Source of the DNA: Brienomyrus brachyistius
Taxonomy: Eukaryota > Chordata > Actinopteri > Osteoglossiformes > Mormyridae
Direction: 5' to 3'
Assembly (NCBI RefSeq): GCF_023856365.1
Contig: NC_064543.1
Span: forward strand, 4,699,952-4,763,951
DNA: 64,000 nucleotides
The position numbers were made by a program, and so were the translations under genes. Numbering within the stretch: position 1 is the stretch's first letter; each line of letters begins with the position of its first letter. The notes beneath the pieces are model-generated. The model searched no databases. It was not told the DNA's origin and worked only from the letters and a program-made list of their open reading frames with translations. This document shows positions 1 through 11,390 of this stretch, in pieces.

Positions 1-689
1 CTTTAAAGATGAATTAGAAACAAAATAGCAGAATAATTTGAAATTCAAACTTCGACAGCAGGTAGGAATAAGAAGCAGCAGTCAGTACCTCCTTGTGGTG
101 CAGCTCTACGTGCGTACAGAGTGAAGGACAGCTGCAACGATGACTTACACCGTCTAGCTTTCGTTGCATCATCTGCCCACAACAGGAAGTAGAGGAAAGC
201 TGATGCGGCTGATTGGCTGGAGCACTGGGGTCACCGGCGGTAAATGGAGCATCGCATTAACATCAGCCACAGTGCCAGTGAACTCACAGCGAATGAGAGC
301 AAGAGAGTAGCAAAGAATAAAGCCTGAAAAATAGTTCTAAAACATCTCAAAATCCACCAGGTTGGCCATGAGTGTAGCCTACCGTGAAATGTGCAATAGC
401 GGTAGCTTCTAAACATTCACGCAAAACAATGCAATCTCAAAGCCCATCTCTTGTCATCTATTAACTGTGCTGAGTACTACAAGGAGTAGTGAGCAACACA
501 AATTAACAGTGGGAAAGTGAAAAATGTTACTCTTAGGGTACATTTCCAGGTGCGACAGTCATCACTAACAGCTTGTCCAAGAGTGACCCAAACAGCCCAC
601 TAAGACGTTTCTTCACTGAAGGATAAGCTGTGAAGTTCACCAAGTTCTTATGATCAGATTGGATTCATGGATTTTTATTTGTCACATGC
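1..689. other. No gene or repeat recognised
   Basis: Mixed-composition sequence with only short open frames (61 codons at most, no domain). I see no transposon ends or tandem repeats. Confidence 0.5.
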
Positions 690-734
690 AAAGTGACATT
701 TAGTCCCCACGATGTAATATATACTGTACCTACC

Positions 735-1012
735 CCCCCCCACTCACCCCACACACACATATAAGGAGGGTCCATTCATTTCTATGGGAAAAATCCTAAT
801 CCCACCTATGACAAGCTTAACCCCTACACAGCCCTGACCTAAAATTTGACTGCAGTCACGGATTTTTATGAATTTGAGTTTCCCCTTTTGGGGACCAAAA
901 CTAGGGTCCCCTACAACAGCGAAATAACAGGATTTTATCACATTGTAGGGACACTTACACACACATGAAAACACTCACATGCACACGCACACACTCACAT
1001 ACGCACACGCAT
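735..1012 (-). repeat. CA-linked interspersed element, copy A
   Basis: Read on the minus strand, this starts in a TG tract and continues with CCTACAATGTGATAAAATCC, GGTCCCCAAAAGGGGAAACT, CATAAAAATCCGTGACTGCA and TTTTTCCCATAGAAATGAAT. The same blocks in the same order occur at 10836-11085, 11100-11390 and 18606-18780. It is a dispersed repeat embedded with a CA/TG microsatellite. No terminal repeats or coding capacity are visible. Confidence 0.7.
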
Positions 1013-1459
1013 AAGTGTTTGGACAGCAGGAGAAAGCCAGTGCACCCAGACGAGAGACACACATCACGGGGAGCATGTGCAGACTCCACACAGACGCACA
1101 CACAGGGCAGTGGCGCTATTTTAACCCCTAACCCTGGAGGTGAGGTAATTTGGAGGTAATCCAGCGAACCGCTGTGTGACCCAGAGGTAAACAGTTTGTC
1201 ACGCAGTAATTCAGTAGTAATGCTGATTGGCCTTGTGACTGTGTGTATTTGAAATGCAGGAAAATGGCAGAAAGCTTGAATGCAGACGCTGTCTCTAAGT
1301 TAAATGCATAAATATCTTGGAGCTCCTGCTTAAAGCTTCACCACGGACACTCCCTGCGAAAAGACAAAATTTGTTTCCTCTGTAACAGGTGATACTGCTC
1401 AGATAATTTCAAATACACAGAGATAATGAAATACACATTAGCCAGAGAGTAAACCTGAA
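1013..1459. other. No gene recognised
   Basis: Unremarkable intergenic sequence between a dispersed repeat and a SINE. It begins with a short CA-rich stretch. Confidence 0.45.
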
Positions 1460-1794
1460 TAATCCATCCATCCATTTTCCAAACTGCTTATCCTACTGGG
1501 TCGGGGGGGTCCAGAGACTATCCCAGAAGCAATGGGCATGAGGCAGGGAACAACCCAGGATGGGGGGCCAGCCCATCGCAGGGCACATTCACACCGATGG
1601 ACAACTTAGCAAGTCCAATTAGCCTCAGCATGTTTTTGGACTGTGGGGGGGAAACCGGAGTACCCGGAGGAAACCCCACGACGACATGGGGAGAACATGC
1701 AAACTCCACACACATGTAACCCAGGCGGAGACTCGAACCTGGGTCCCAGAGGTGTGAGGCAACAGTGCTAACCACTGCACCACCATGCCGCCCC
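1460..1794 (-). mobile_element. tRNA-derived SINE-like element, minus strand
   Basis: On the minus strand it begins GGGGCGGCATGGTGGTGCAG, with an A-box-like TGGTGCAGTGG at 1772-1782 and a B-box-like GGTTCGAGTCT at 1729-1739. The spacing suits an internal RNA polymerase III promoter. The body contains GTTTGCATGTTCTCCCCATG and GGGTTTCCTCCGGGTACTCC. It ends in a (ATGG)n tail, seen as ATCC repeats at about 1460-1474. This body is a very common fish interspersed repeat. The family name is not assigned here. Confidence 0.75.
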
Positions 1795-1861
1795 TTACAG
1801 TGCTAACCACTGCACCACCATGCCGCCCCCAGTGCTAACCACTGCACCACCATGCTGCCCC
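1763..1861 (-). repeat. Head of the SINE repeated three times in tandem
   Basis: The unit CAGTGCTAACCACTGCACCA + CCATGCCGCCCC (about 32 bases) occurs at 1763-1794, 1798-1829 and 1830-1861. The first copy is the native SINE 5' end; the other two are extra copies, the last with one substitution. Each carries the A-box-like motif without a B box. Confidence 0.85.
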
Positions 1862-2220
1862 AAGTGCACAGATATTCTCTTTATTTTGTCTTCATTCCTG
1901 TTTGTGTAATTTGTTACTAAAATAAATCGAGCGAGGCTGTAAATACTGCTGACAGGAAATATTTAAACAGCATGGCATCCAAAGAGACCGTCTACATTAC
2001 ATCCACTACATTTTACTGTCATCCATAAAGATTTCCTGGGATGCTTCACCTTCTACAGTGGTCCGTTTACCAAACGTCCTGGCTGAAAGGAGAAGCCAGG
2101 TTCATTTATGGTGACATCATTTAGACTGAGCACTGATGTTCCTGCAGCTCAAGGCTGTGTGTAATGAGGGAAGGCTATGCGTGGCTTACTGGCTGGAAAA
2201 AGGTACTGATCCGTGATGAA
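1862..2220. other. No gene recognised
   Basis: Short intergenic spacer between the SINE and a minisatellite. No motif of note. Confidence 0.4.
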
Positions 2221-2785
2221 CCTGCCAGAGTTCAGGTAGTGATCAAACCTAGAACCTGTCAGTGTTCCGGTATAGTGAGCAGACCCGGAAGCTGCCAGTG
2301 TTCAGGGATAGTGATCAATCCCCAACCCTGCCCCTATTCAGGTATATTTATCAGATCCAGCACCTGCTAGTCTTCAGGTACAGTGGTCAGGTGCAGAACC
2401 TCCAAGTGTTCAGGGATTGTGTTTATGTACAGCATCAGCCAGGGTTTGAGGACAGCGTTAAGGTACTGCATCTACTAGTGTTCAGGTGCACTGTTTAGGC
2501 ATAACACCTGCTAGCGTTTAGGTAGTGTTTACGTTTAGGTAGTGTTTAAATTCAACACCTTCAGTGTTCAGGTACAGTGGTCAGGTATATGTTGTATAAG
2601 TACAGCACCTGTCAGTGTTCAGATACAGCACCTGTTGGGGTTCAGGTACAGTGGTCGGAAACAATGATCCGGTAAATTGTTCAGGTACAATGGTTATGTA
2701 ACACACCTGGCAGTGTCTGGCTACAATGATCAGGTATAACACCTCTCAATGTTCAGGTACTGTGATCAGACACAACACCTGCATC
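2221..2785. repeat. Degenerate 36-bp minisatellite
   Basis: About 15 diverged copies of a unit close to CCTGCCAGTGTTCAGGTACA + GTGATCAGGTACAACA. Some copies are lengthened or shortened. Because 36 is a multiple of three, short repeat-encoded open frames (peptides with VFRYS/VFRD blocks) appear in it. These are repeat artefacts, not genes. Confidence 0.8.
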
Positions 2786-2860
2786 TTCTGGCATCCAGCT
2801 TTCTCTGTCTGTACCTGAGCATGGTTTTCCTTAGTGGGTGTAATGTAGAGACACTCCACT

Positions 2861-2874
2861 GCAGTAGGTGGCAG
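2861..2874 (+). promoter_or_regulatory. CTCF-like motif
   Basis: GCAGTAGGTGGCAG matches CCASYAGRKGGCRS at 13 of 14 positions, with a perfect core. Occupancy cannot be judged from sequence. It lies about 41 kb upstream of nr2f5. Confidence 0.4.
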
Positions 2875-4650
2875 TATACAGCTGCTTTTGTTATCGGAAA
2901 CCCACCAAAGATCAATAAAGAAGATGAAAAAGCAGTCATCGGGTGTGACCTATCAGGCTGCTACACCGTGTTTATTTGGCATCAAGCATCACGTAGTTAG
3001 GTATACAGAATGTATAACTACACCCTGTACCCAGCTGGGATGAAATGAATGAAATTAATATTTCATTCTTATACCATAGCTATTTCCAGAAATTACACGA
3101 GCTCTTGAAAAATTTTGGGCAGATGTTGGTTTCTCAGAAGAGGGTCGAGTTACAGATGTAGAGTGATCAGCAGAAGGGCGTCAGCTGTAAGGGAAGAGAA
3201 AGGTAGATTAGCAGTCTGCAGTCACGACTGACATGTTTGGGTCACGTTGGTCTGATACGGTGAAATGGGGACAGGTGCTTTTGCCGTGTCTTTGGGCCAT
3301 CTCAGCTGTCCCTTTGGACACCCAGCCTCGCGCTCCATTAATGCCATGAAGTATCAGAGACTCGCTGTTCCATCACGCCTGGTGTCCCAGTGACAGGGCG
3401 CTGGCTGTTCCCTGTGGGTCCAAAGCTTAGAAACCTCCACCAGGAAGTGAAGGACGAGAACTGGCATCCGAAATGTCACAGCCTCTGAAAGTGCCACTGG
3501 TTTATGATGCCGATGTGAATCGCCGCACTCAATGAGGCCTTTTGTTCCAGGCACATTCGGGGCACTGGGAGGAGGTGGAACCTGGATGACCCCGCTAATC
3601 CATCTTACACTAGGCCTCGCTGTCCTTCTCCTCTAGACTCTCCGGTAGTGAAGATCTCCCAGGTTAATGTACTGGAAAATTGGCCTGCGTGTTTGTTGTT
3701 TGGGTAAGCTGAATAAAAGAAGATTCCAGAAAAGCTGACGGGGACGCCGGCCGCAGGGCTCACGGACCCCTCCCAGAGGCCTTCCCGGCTCATTCAAACG
3801 GCAGTTACACCACGGCCCGACAGAACACGCCTTCTGCCTGTCGTTTGATCTGTAAAGCAGAAGTTAATGAAGGAAATGCTGATTTCAGTCATGAGCATCG
3901 ATTATATGTCAGGAATAAAACCAGAACAAAAATCACACACACAGTATGAGTCTGTCACATTCTTCCCTCTTGTCAATGTCTAACGTCCTAATTTATCATG
4001 AATAAGAAAAGATAAGTAAGGGCCTGATGTCAGGGTCCCCAGCACACAGTATGGTCTGGAAGCAGACAGCACCAGTTTTATTGATGAGAGACCTGAGTCT
4101 CACAAGAATAACATCAGATCAATCAATAAGGGTTAACTGTCAAAATGAGGAGAGCCATTAATGGGTGTGGGAGCATAATTAGGCGGCCCTTCCCAGGGAC
4201 TGTGTTCAGGCCACACGGAACAGCTGCTCAGTGCCCACGGACCATCTTACAGCAGCGGTTAACTGCCCCACTGAGGCCATTCAGATGGGGTCTGTTGGGA
4301 GGTTCGGGACAGGAAGCCCCAAATGCAGCTTCTCGTGAGAAAAACACGGACGACAGAGGATCCACTGAAGATAGTGCCGTTCGAACCATTTTGTTCAACA
4401 CCCCAAAAAAGGGGGTACGCACCTCCTAACATAAACCTTAAAAGTCCACTTTTAATGCTGCTACCTGTCATATCTTTTGGCTGCTTTCTTCGAAAATATT
4501 AACCCTAACGACACCATAATTACATCTACAAAGACTCACCCTGGTATAAAAATCTCCTGGCTTCCGCTGGGATATTAACTCTGCTGTTCCCAACATCCTT
4601 TGATAGCACAGATGTTACTGTAACTATGCCGGAGCCTCAGACTGGAAACG

Positions 4651-4663
4651 TGACCTCTGACCC
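4651..4663 (-). promoter_or_regulatory. Consensus DR1 nuclear-receptor element
   Basis: TGACCT-C-TGACCC, which is GGGTCA-G-AGGTCA on the minus strand. Both half-sites fit RGKTCA exactly with one-base spacing, the preferred layout for COUP-TF, RXR and HNF4 dimers. It lies about 39 kb from nr2f5, so any link to that gene is speculative. Confidence 0.4.
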
Positions 4664-7600
4664 CAGCTGTCAGCTGATACAGCCTCACGTCCTCTGAAAC
4701 GGACACCTGACATGGCAGCACCGTTTTCCCACCGTCCTGCCCCATTCACCGCGCTTGCCCCGGGATGTTTTGTCGACGGGACCTCTGGTCGAAGCACAGG
4801 GCCTGCACAGTTGCCAAATGTCTGACCCTTGGCTCTGCGGGGGTCAGAGGGCTCGGCCCAGATCGGCGACTTTTCTTATTTTCCTCCAAAGGGCTTTGTG
4901 ATGGATGGCAGCCCGGGAAACAAAACAGTGCTGTGTGGAGACGCTCTGCGTGTCAGCATCTCCCTGCGGTACTAAAAACTCGCTCCCTAACAGGGGGGCC
5001 GCAGACGGAACACCATCCCAAACATCCCCCCGGTGGCAGAGAAGATCGGGTCTGTGAGGAATTGCTCCATCTTACTGGCCGCGATCTGGTTGTTTGAACT
5101 GAGCAGCCATTCGTCTGTCACACAAATTAACACGCAAAGTTCTCTCCCGCTTACTGCATGAGATCTGACAAAACAGCGTGGCCTACCAGTTAACTGTTAA
5201 CAGAATAATTGCACATCATAATAATCGGGTTTTTAACGAGCTGTAGCCTGTTTCATCTTTATTTAATCTTTGTGATTTGTTGCCCGGGAACTATAACTCG
5301 CTGGTTCATGACTAACAAATTCAATCGCTTTGCTGGTTAGCTGCTCATTTTCGAATTACGTGGGCTGGCTGCTTGGTGCCTGAGCCAAACACAGGGGTCA
5401 GATCCAGGCCTGGCTGCACATTTTTTCACACATGCTCTCCTTTATGCAAGATTTACCTGTTTAAGAAGTTTTTTTTTTTTTTAAAACACGCATGTCTGAT
5501 ATAGGCTTGTTCTTGTGTTTCTGGCAAAATGTTGTGCCTTAGATTCTAAATAAACCGAGACTATCAATCAATCTAAGATGAGCTCGACCAGATTGGTGGC
5601 GGCATAAATAACTTCACCTGCGTTCGAGGCTGTGACGTTCGGACATGTGTGTTTAATTCACTTTCGGTGATAATCACCGCCAGTCTCCCAGGGTTCCAGA
5701 GGGGAACTTCTGCAGAGAACAGGTCAGTCTGCTGTTCGGGTGAGTAAATGCACTAAGGCTACAGGTCACACCAGATACGTCACCGTGTCCTCTTCCGATT
5801 TCAGCCCAGCGACATGGAGCCTCTCGGACTGTCCCCATCCTGGCCGCGCGTCAGGTGACAAGGGGACATCTTTAATGGGTGTGCAAGACAAAGATAACGA
5901 GGGAAATGTCTGGCTTTGTTAGCGTGGCTAACCAGCATTAATATCCAGAAGGACAAAAGTCTCAGGGGCGTCGGGCTGCAGTTTCTAAGGGAAGCGCTGT
6001 CGGACACGTATCAGGCCCTCCTGTCAAGTCTGGCTGCATTCGAGTTGCGTGGACAGGAAGAGAGTGGCTTGGAAAAGTGTCATGGTATGTCTGTCCATAC
6101 GGCCAGAGCCTGGGAACGAGCTCCTGGTTGCAGGGCTCGCTGTCTCCGGCTGTTCTAGTCTGAGGAACAGAAGGTTATTCATCAGCACGTAATCAAGGGC
6201 ATCGTTTTCTTGGCTCCTTTAAACATGTGCTGTCCTCTGCTGCTTGTTTTCCTTGCGGATACATTTGATCTTTGTTAAACTGTGTCAGGGAATTAATAGA
6301 TGATTTAGCCCCCATTGTAAAGCTCACCCTCCCCCCCCCCCCCCACTCCTGCTCCCTCGTTTGCTCTCTAATGTCTTGCAGATTCCTGAGATCAAATCGG
6401 CCACCACGTTTCTGGCAAATGGAGAGAGGTCAAAGGGCGCCGTGGGCGGGGGGCCTAGTGGGCAAAAGGTTGAATAACTAGCAGAAGGGTGTGAGCCACT
6501 TTGAAACGGGGAGGTTAACAGGTTCGGAGGTCGGCCTTTTCATTTCCACATGCGCGCTGCGGATTCATGCATGCATTTCTGAAACAGAACCGCTTATACG
6601 ATACCAGTCCGACTAATCGCATCTCAGTGCTCATCTGACTGCCGGCTATCAGTCATTGGCCTACTATTATGGGATGGTTTATTCCTTAAAATGAAATGGT
6701 CCCTTGACTGACTCAGGGGAACCAATACGAGAAATGACGCTTTTATCAGAAGCTGCTCACAATCCAAGGACTATAAATGTGTTTATATAACGCCGACTGA
6801 TCCCCTCAGATTTACCTCATACTTGTGCTGATCCTTTTAATAGAACCATCGTCTTTTTTTTTTTTTTTAATTACTACAATCATCGTGCCATTTTGGGCTC
6901 CTGGCACTGCAGTGTGTTTTTAAGGAAACGGCGTGTTGTCTTTCAAGGCAGTTACAGCCTCTGTAAAAAGGTCTGGCGCAGGTGTCCCCACGCAGGTGTG
7001 CAGGCCAGAGTATATACGTCTCTCCTAAATGAGGCGTTGAGGACCGGCGAAATTAGCAGAATTATTGGTTGATTTTAACCAGATGATTGCTCCACTTTGG
7101 ACACCAGAGATTTTTCATTAGTGCCCCTAATTTACTGGCTCTGCTCTGCATTCCAGCGACTGACATGACTCCCCCAGGTCCTAAAGGGTGCCCTTTATTT
7201 TCAGGAACTAAAATGGCATAAATATATGAGGTTTCAATATATATATATTTAGTTTCTAAGTATATTGTACATACAGCATCGTACGAATGAAGCTCTGCTC
7301 TCGTTGAACGGGACCTTTCCTAAGTTCCTCTTAACCCTTTAGCCAGAAGGGCCACAGTTTAACTAATTTAATCATGTGAAATAATAATCCGTGAAGCTAA
7401 ACATGTCCCAGACTGAAACTGCTGAAAGAGCCTCTTCAGTTTCAATGTGTCTAGAATGCTGAGTTTTTACAGAGAATTTTTCTGTTTGTTTAAACACCAA
7501 ACTGTTCGTTTTTATTTCAATCAGAAAACCTGTCCATTTCCATATCCAGCACATCAACATCCAGACAACTTAAACAAAACACTATAAAATACGTGATTTC

Positions 7601-7800
7601 ATTTTAAAAATGCCAGTCTCTGCTTTCTCCTGAATAACCTTTCATATCTTTCAACCTGCCATAATGTAAAGGTAATTTCACCCAATGTACCTGTAGATGT
7701 TAATATAAAGATAATGTGAAGTCGTACTCATCATCAGTAAAATCCACAGTATGGAGGAACTTAAAGAGCTATGAGCTGAAAACTTTTTGATGAAGAAGGA

Positions 7801-8240
7801 CTGGATGGAGAGGACGACCTCCTCTGCTGACCAAAGAGTTTGACCTCCTCCGCTGGATGGGGAGCCCGACCTCCTCTGCTGACCAAAGAGCCCGACCTCC
7901 TCTGCTGGACGAAGAGCCCGATCTCCTCTGCTGGACAGAGAGCCCGACCTCCTCTGCTGGCTGAAGAACCCGACCTCCTCTGCTGGACAGAGAGCCCTAC
8001 CTCCTCTGCTGGACGGAGAGCCCGACCTCCTCTGCTGGACGGAGAGCCTGACTTCCTCTGCTGAACGGAGAGCCGACCTCCTCTGCTGGACGGAGAGCCC
8101 AATCTCCTCTGCTGGACGGAGAGCCCAATCTCCTCTGCTGGAGGGAGAGCCCGACCTCCTCTGCTGGAGGGAGAGCCCGACCTCCTCTGCTGGACGGAGA
8201 GCCCAATCTCCTCTGCTGGAGGGAGAGCCCGACCTCCTCT
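7801..8240. repeat. 26-bp minisatellite, about 17 copies
   Basis: Unit close to GGACGGAGAGCCCGACCTCC + TCTGCT, with sub-variants such as ACCAAAGAG, ACGAAGAGC and AGGGAGAGC. The unit is not a multiple of three and lacks stops in several frames, so long repeat-only frames of nearly 200 codons open on the minus strand in two registers and shorter ones on the plus strand. They are explained by the repeat. Confidence 0.95.
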
Positions 8241-8368
8241 CCTTTTGTTTACTGGCTGGGACAGAGGTCTGCATTGAACTAATAAACTTTTATTCATTAT
8301 GTTGTACATTTCATTATGTACAGAGTGTACTGTGAATAGTGATTTTTTTCCCAAATTTAATGACCTGC

Positions 8369-8418
<50 letters not shown>

Positions 8419-9004
8419 ATGAAAAAAGCTGAATGTAATAAAATGAAAAGCTGACAGTTTCAGTGCCGTTAACGAGCTCCTGGTGCTGGACTGGGCTGCC
8501 GTGGTTTTCCGGTGCCCCAGTTTTGTCCTGCAGATCGTTAAACTGTCTGACTGACACTGTGCCCAGAGCCTTCAGAGGAAGCGAGCTGCTGCGAGCGTCT
8601 TCATTACCATCCGTGGCAGCTTCCCCTCCTCAGAGACCTACATCACCTCATTCCGCTCGAATCGCCCTTCCTGGCTTTGGGACACATCATCACGTGGGTC
8701 TTTTTCACAGAGCGCCCCCCCAAAGAGCGAGGGAGAGCGTGACAACTCCACCCACCACTTAACAACAATATTCTTCAAATGAAACTCCGCAGTTGCCAAT
8801 ATAACCGTTTAGCAAAATAATCCTGACAGTAATATCTGAAGCTGAACTCCAGAGTGATCAGGGATAACAGGCAAGAACTTCAGTCAGCTTTAAGGCTTCT
8901 ACACATTCACTGGGATAATGGTCGTGTTTTTTATAATCTGTTTATGCTGATTTGTGATCAGTTTATTATGTAGACAAGCAGTATATTAAGTAGAGCCTGT
9001 AGCA
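8241..9004. other. Intergenic, no gene recognised
   Basis: Apart from the ATT microsatellite, nothing recognisable. A 99-codon frame at 8463-8762 has no domain and no splice context. Confidence 0.4.
8372..8417. repeat. (ATT)n microsatellite
   Basis: About 15 uninterrupted ATT triplets. Confidence 0.97.
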
Positions 9005-9190
9005 TTTGGGTGGGAAACCTGATCCACAGAGAGCCGGTGCAGGTTTTTGGGATGACATCTCAATCAGCCAATAATAAAACAGTGGTTCTGAACTCCAGTC
9101 CTTGGGATCCACTGTGATTGGCTGATTGAGAGGCCATCCCAAAAACCTGCACCCGCACTGACCCTCCATGGAACAGGTTTCCCACCTCTG
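9005..9190. mobile_element. hAT-like foldback MITE with near-perfect 8-bp target duplication
   Basis: The left arm (about GGTGGGAAACCTGATCCACA through TCTCAATCAGCCAAT) pairs with a right arm (ATTGGCTGATTGAGAGGCCA through GGTTTCCCACC), forming a large hairpin. CTGTAGCA at 8997-9004 and TTGTAGCA at 9191-9198 match at seven of eight bases, as expected for a hAT target duplication. A second CAGTGGTTCTGAAC end lies inside at 9080. It has no coding capacity; a hAT transposase elsewhere in the genome would have moved it. Confidence 0.7.
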
Positions 9191-9724
9191 TTGTAGCAGC
9201 ATCTCTCCTTTATAGCATTTGTACACTCTGGAGATAACGGGATGTTTTGCACAGAAGACGGTTCTCTCCCCCAAATCAGCACTCGCTCCCTCTTCTCTCC
9301 CTCCCTGCCTGTTTTTTTCTCCGCACCCCTCCTCCCCCCAGCTGGTGCTGAGTGGATCCTGGGAAGGAGAGCAGTGCATTTGAGTCAGTGCGACAGCCTC
9401 ACTCTCACACTCTTTGTTTTCCAAGCTGCTTTTTGAATGACCAGATTATCTCCTGGTTTTGAAGCAGCTTTCGACGGCTCCGAATGTGTTCAGGTGCTGC
9501 TTCAAATCCGAATGGCCCCAGGCGGTATTTGGTTCCTCCCAGACAATGACACTTCAGAGAACACATGTCTAAGAAAAGGCAATGAAGAGATACTTACACG
9601 TGCTTGAGACTCAGCTACACCCACGATGGGAGCAGCTACGACAAAAAAAATCACCTATCCACCTGGGGGGGGGGGGGGGGGGGTGCCCTCCAGCCCATCG
9701 GACAGGGTAATCAAATATAAATAC
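9191..9724. other. Intergenic with a 19-G run
   Basis: No gene seen. A G19 homopolymer lies at 9665-9683. Confidence 0.5.
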
Positions 9725-10096
9725 GCAACACTTTACTCGACGTGGCACAAATACTCAGCAATAACTCAGTTACTACTGAAGTACAAATCATGAACAAATA
9801 ACGTCTACTTGAGATGTAACATGCATCGCGACTCATTAATGATGAACAAACATGAGATCAGTATTTCACATGTGTTGTTCATTACTAGTTCCTTCAGTAG
9901 TTCACCAAGGTTTGCGGAATTAACAGATATAGTAACAAATAAGGTATCCGCTTGAGAAAAACACACGCGTCAAAATTCATTAATGATAAATTAACATGAG
10001 ATCGGCATGTAAATAAGGTTTAATTTGTAGTTCATTAATACATAAATAATAGAATAATACTATATTGTTTGTGCCCCATCAAGTAAAATGTGTTAA
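9725..10096. mobile_element. Palindromic MITE (CACTTTACT-type ends), copy 1
   Basis: The left end GCAACACTTTACTCGACGTG + GCACAAATA is mirrored at the right end by GTTTGTGCCCCATCAAGTAA + AATGTGTTA. The interior has repeated ACTCATTAATGATGAACAAA and TTCATTAATGATAAATTAAC blocks. A second element with the same ends is at 33364-33584. It is non-autonomous with no coding capacity. The superfamily is not assigned. Confidence 0.65.
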
Positions 10097-10782
10097 TGTG
10101 TGTTAGGGGATAATGTGCCTTACTGCCCCTTACTGTTTTCACTGCGTAAACGTGGTCACTGTTTTCCTCCACCCCCGGTCACAAGGAGCAGCCCTGCAAA
10201 CATCGGTCACTGGCTCTGTTACTGGTGCCAGGACCTACGCCCATTGTATCCCAGCATGCTCAGCTCAGAGCGTTGAAGCTGGAAGCACATCCAGCGTAAG
10301 TCATGCTCAGCCGAGGGGCGGCCAGTGCCTCACCGTAATTATGGGATGCCTCATCAGCACGTCTGGAGTGTAACATTAGGGGCCTGATTCGGTTGTCTGG
10401 GTAAATGTAATCTTTTGCATGCTGACTTAATTCTGTTTGTCAAGTTTATTTTTAATTTGGCAGGTTCTAGAGTACTGATCACGGTGAAATCCCCCGTAAT
10501 TATGTCTGTTTTATTGTTACTGGTCATCAGCCAATTGGTGGTTTCTTAGCGTAGGTGCTGGGGAAACCCAGGTAAACTGGGAGAGTCCTGGGAGGTGGGG
10601 CAGGATGAGGCAAGGAGGGGCTCCCAGCATCAGGGGACAAAGGCGACAGTCAGAGCAGGAGGAAGTCCAGCATGTGAGATGGGCGGCTGGTCGCTTATGC
10701 CAATTTCCTGTAGGACGGCCTTTGGCTGGCTGCCCAACTGCCTGTCAGCAATTTGTAGCTGCTGCCCAAAGAACAGGCCAGG
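10097..10782. other. Intergenic, no gene recognised
   Basis: No repeats seen. The stretch 10381-10560 has homeodomain-type AT motifs (TAATTATG, TTTTGCATGC) and could be regulatory, but nothing proves it. Confidence 0.35.
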
Positions 10783-10793
10783 GTGTGTGTGTG

Positions 10794-10827
<34 letters not shown>

Positions 10828-10830
10828 TGT
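10783..10830. repeat. (GT)n microsatellite
   Basis: Interrupted GT repeat that leads straight into copy B of the CA-linked element. Confidence 0.95.
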
Positions 10831-10835
10831 GAGCG

Positions 10836-11085
10836 GGTATACTTTACCTTATGAGGACACAACGTCCCCACAATGTGATGAATACCCGTTTTTTCCCCTT
10901 ATGAATCCCCATAAGGGAAAAATCAATTTAATAAAAATCTGTGACTGCAATGAAAAAAACTAAAAATGAAAAAACTCTTGTATTTTGCTTGGTTACTTAT
11001 GGTTATGATTAGTGCTGAGTAAGGAGTTTTCATGGTTAGCGTTAGCTTTTTTCCCATAGAAATGAATGAGCGGTCCCCATAAACC
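10836..11085 (+). repeat. CA-linked interspersed element, copy B
   Basis: Contains the shared blocks CCACAATGTGATGAATACCC, ATAAAAATCTGTGACTGCAA, TATTTTGCTTGGTTACTTAT and TTTTTTCCCATAGAAATGAA in the same order as the other copies. It is followed directly by another TG tract and copy C. Confidence 0.75.
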
Positions 11086-11099
11086 TGACATGTGTGTGT

Positions 11100-11390
11100 G
11101 TTTGTGTGTGTGTGTGCGTGTGCATTTGCATTTGCATTTTTGTTATTATAACAATGTGATAAAGACCTGTTACTCTGATGGAGTGGTGACCATTTTAATT
11201 TCGGTCCCCACAAGAATAACCTCAATTTCATAAAAATCTGTGACTGAAACCAAAAAACTAAAAATGCCAAAAGTCTTTTGTTTTGTTTTGTTACTTATGG
11301 TTGAGGTTAGGGCTGGGTAGGGCTCATGATATTGGGATTAGGGTTATGCCCATACAATTGAATGGCGAATCCCCACAAAGATATAAGCAG
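11100..11390 (+). repeat. CA-linked interspersed element, copy C
   Basis: Starts in a TG/TTTGCA tract, then ACAATGTGATAAAGACC, TCGGTCCCCACAAGAATAAC, ATAAAAATCTGTGACTGAAA, TGCCAAAAGTCTTTTG and GTTACTTATGGTTGAGGTTA. It is tandem to copy B. Confidence 0.75.

Larger units (their letters stand above)
2786..7800. other. Gene-free intergenic sequence
   Basis: Five kilobases without a supportable gene. It contains a CTCF-like motif (2861), a consensus DR1 (4651), a 14-C run at 6331-6344, T-rich tracts near 5469 and 6855, and a short TA run near 7240. Open frames are at most 110 codons, overlap on both strands and have no family features. Confidence 0.5.

Noticed and set aside
1729..1782. Functional tRNA gene
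   Set aside because: The A-box and B-box motifs belong to a SINE head; no cloverleaf with a 3' acceptor stem is evident.
7801..8240. CRISPR-like array
   Set aside because: Units are contiguous tandem copies with no unique spacers, in a vertebrate context.
7678..8354. Two ~198-codon minus-strand frames
   Set aside because: Both are translations of the 26-base tandem array in different registers, with no conserved domain.
11124..11137. Overlapping octamer motifs ATTTGCAT
   Set aside because: They lie in a short TTTGCA tandem at the start of a dispersed repeat, so they are probably incidental.
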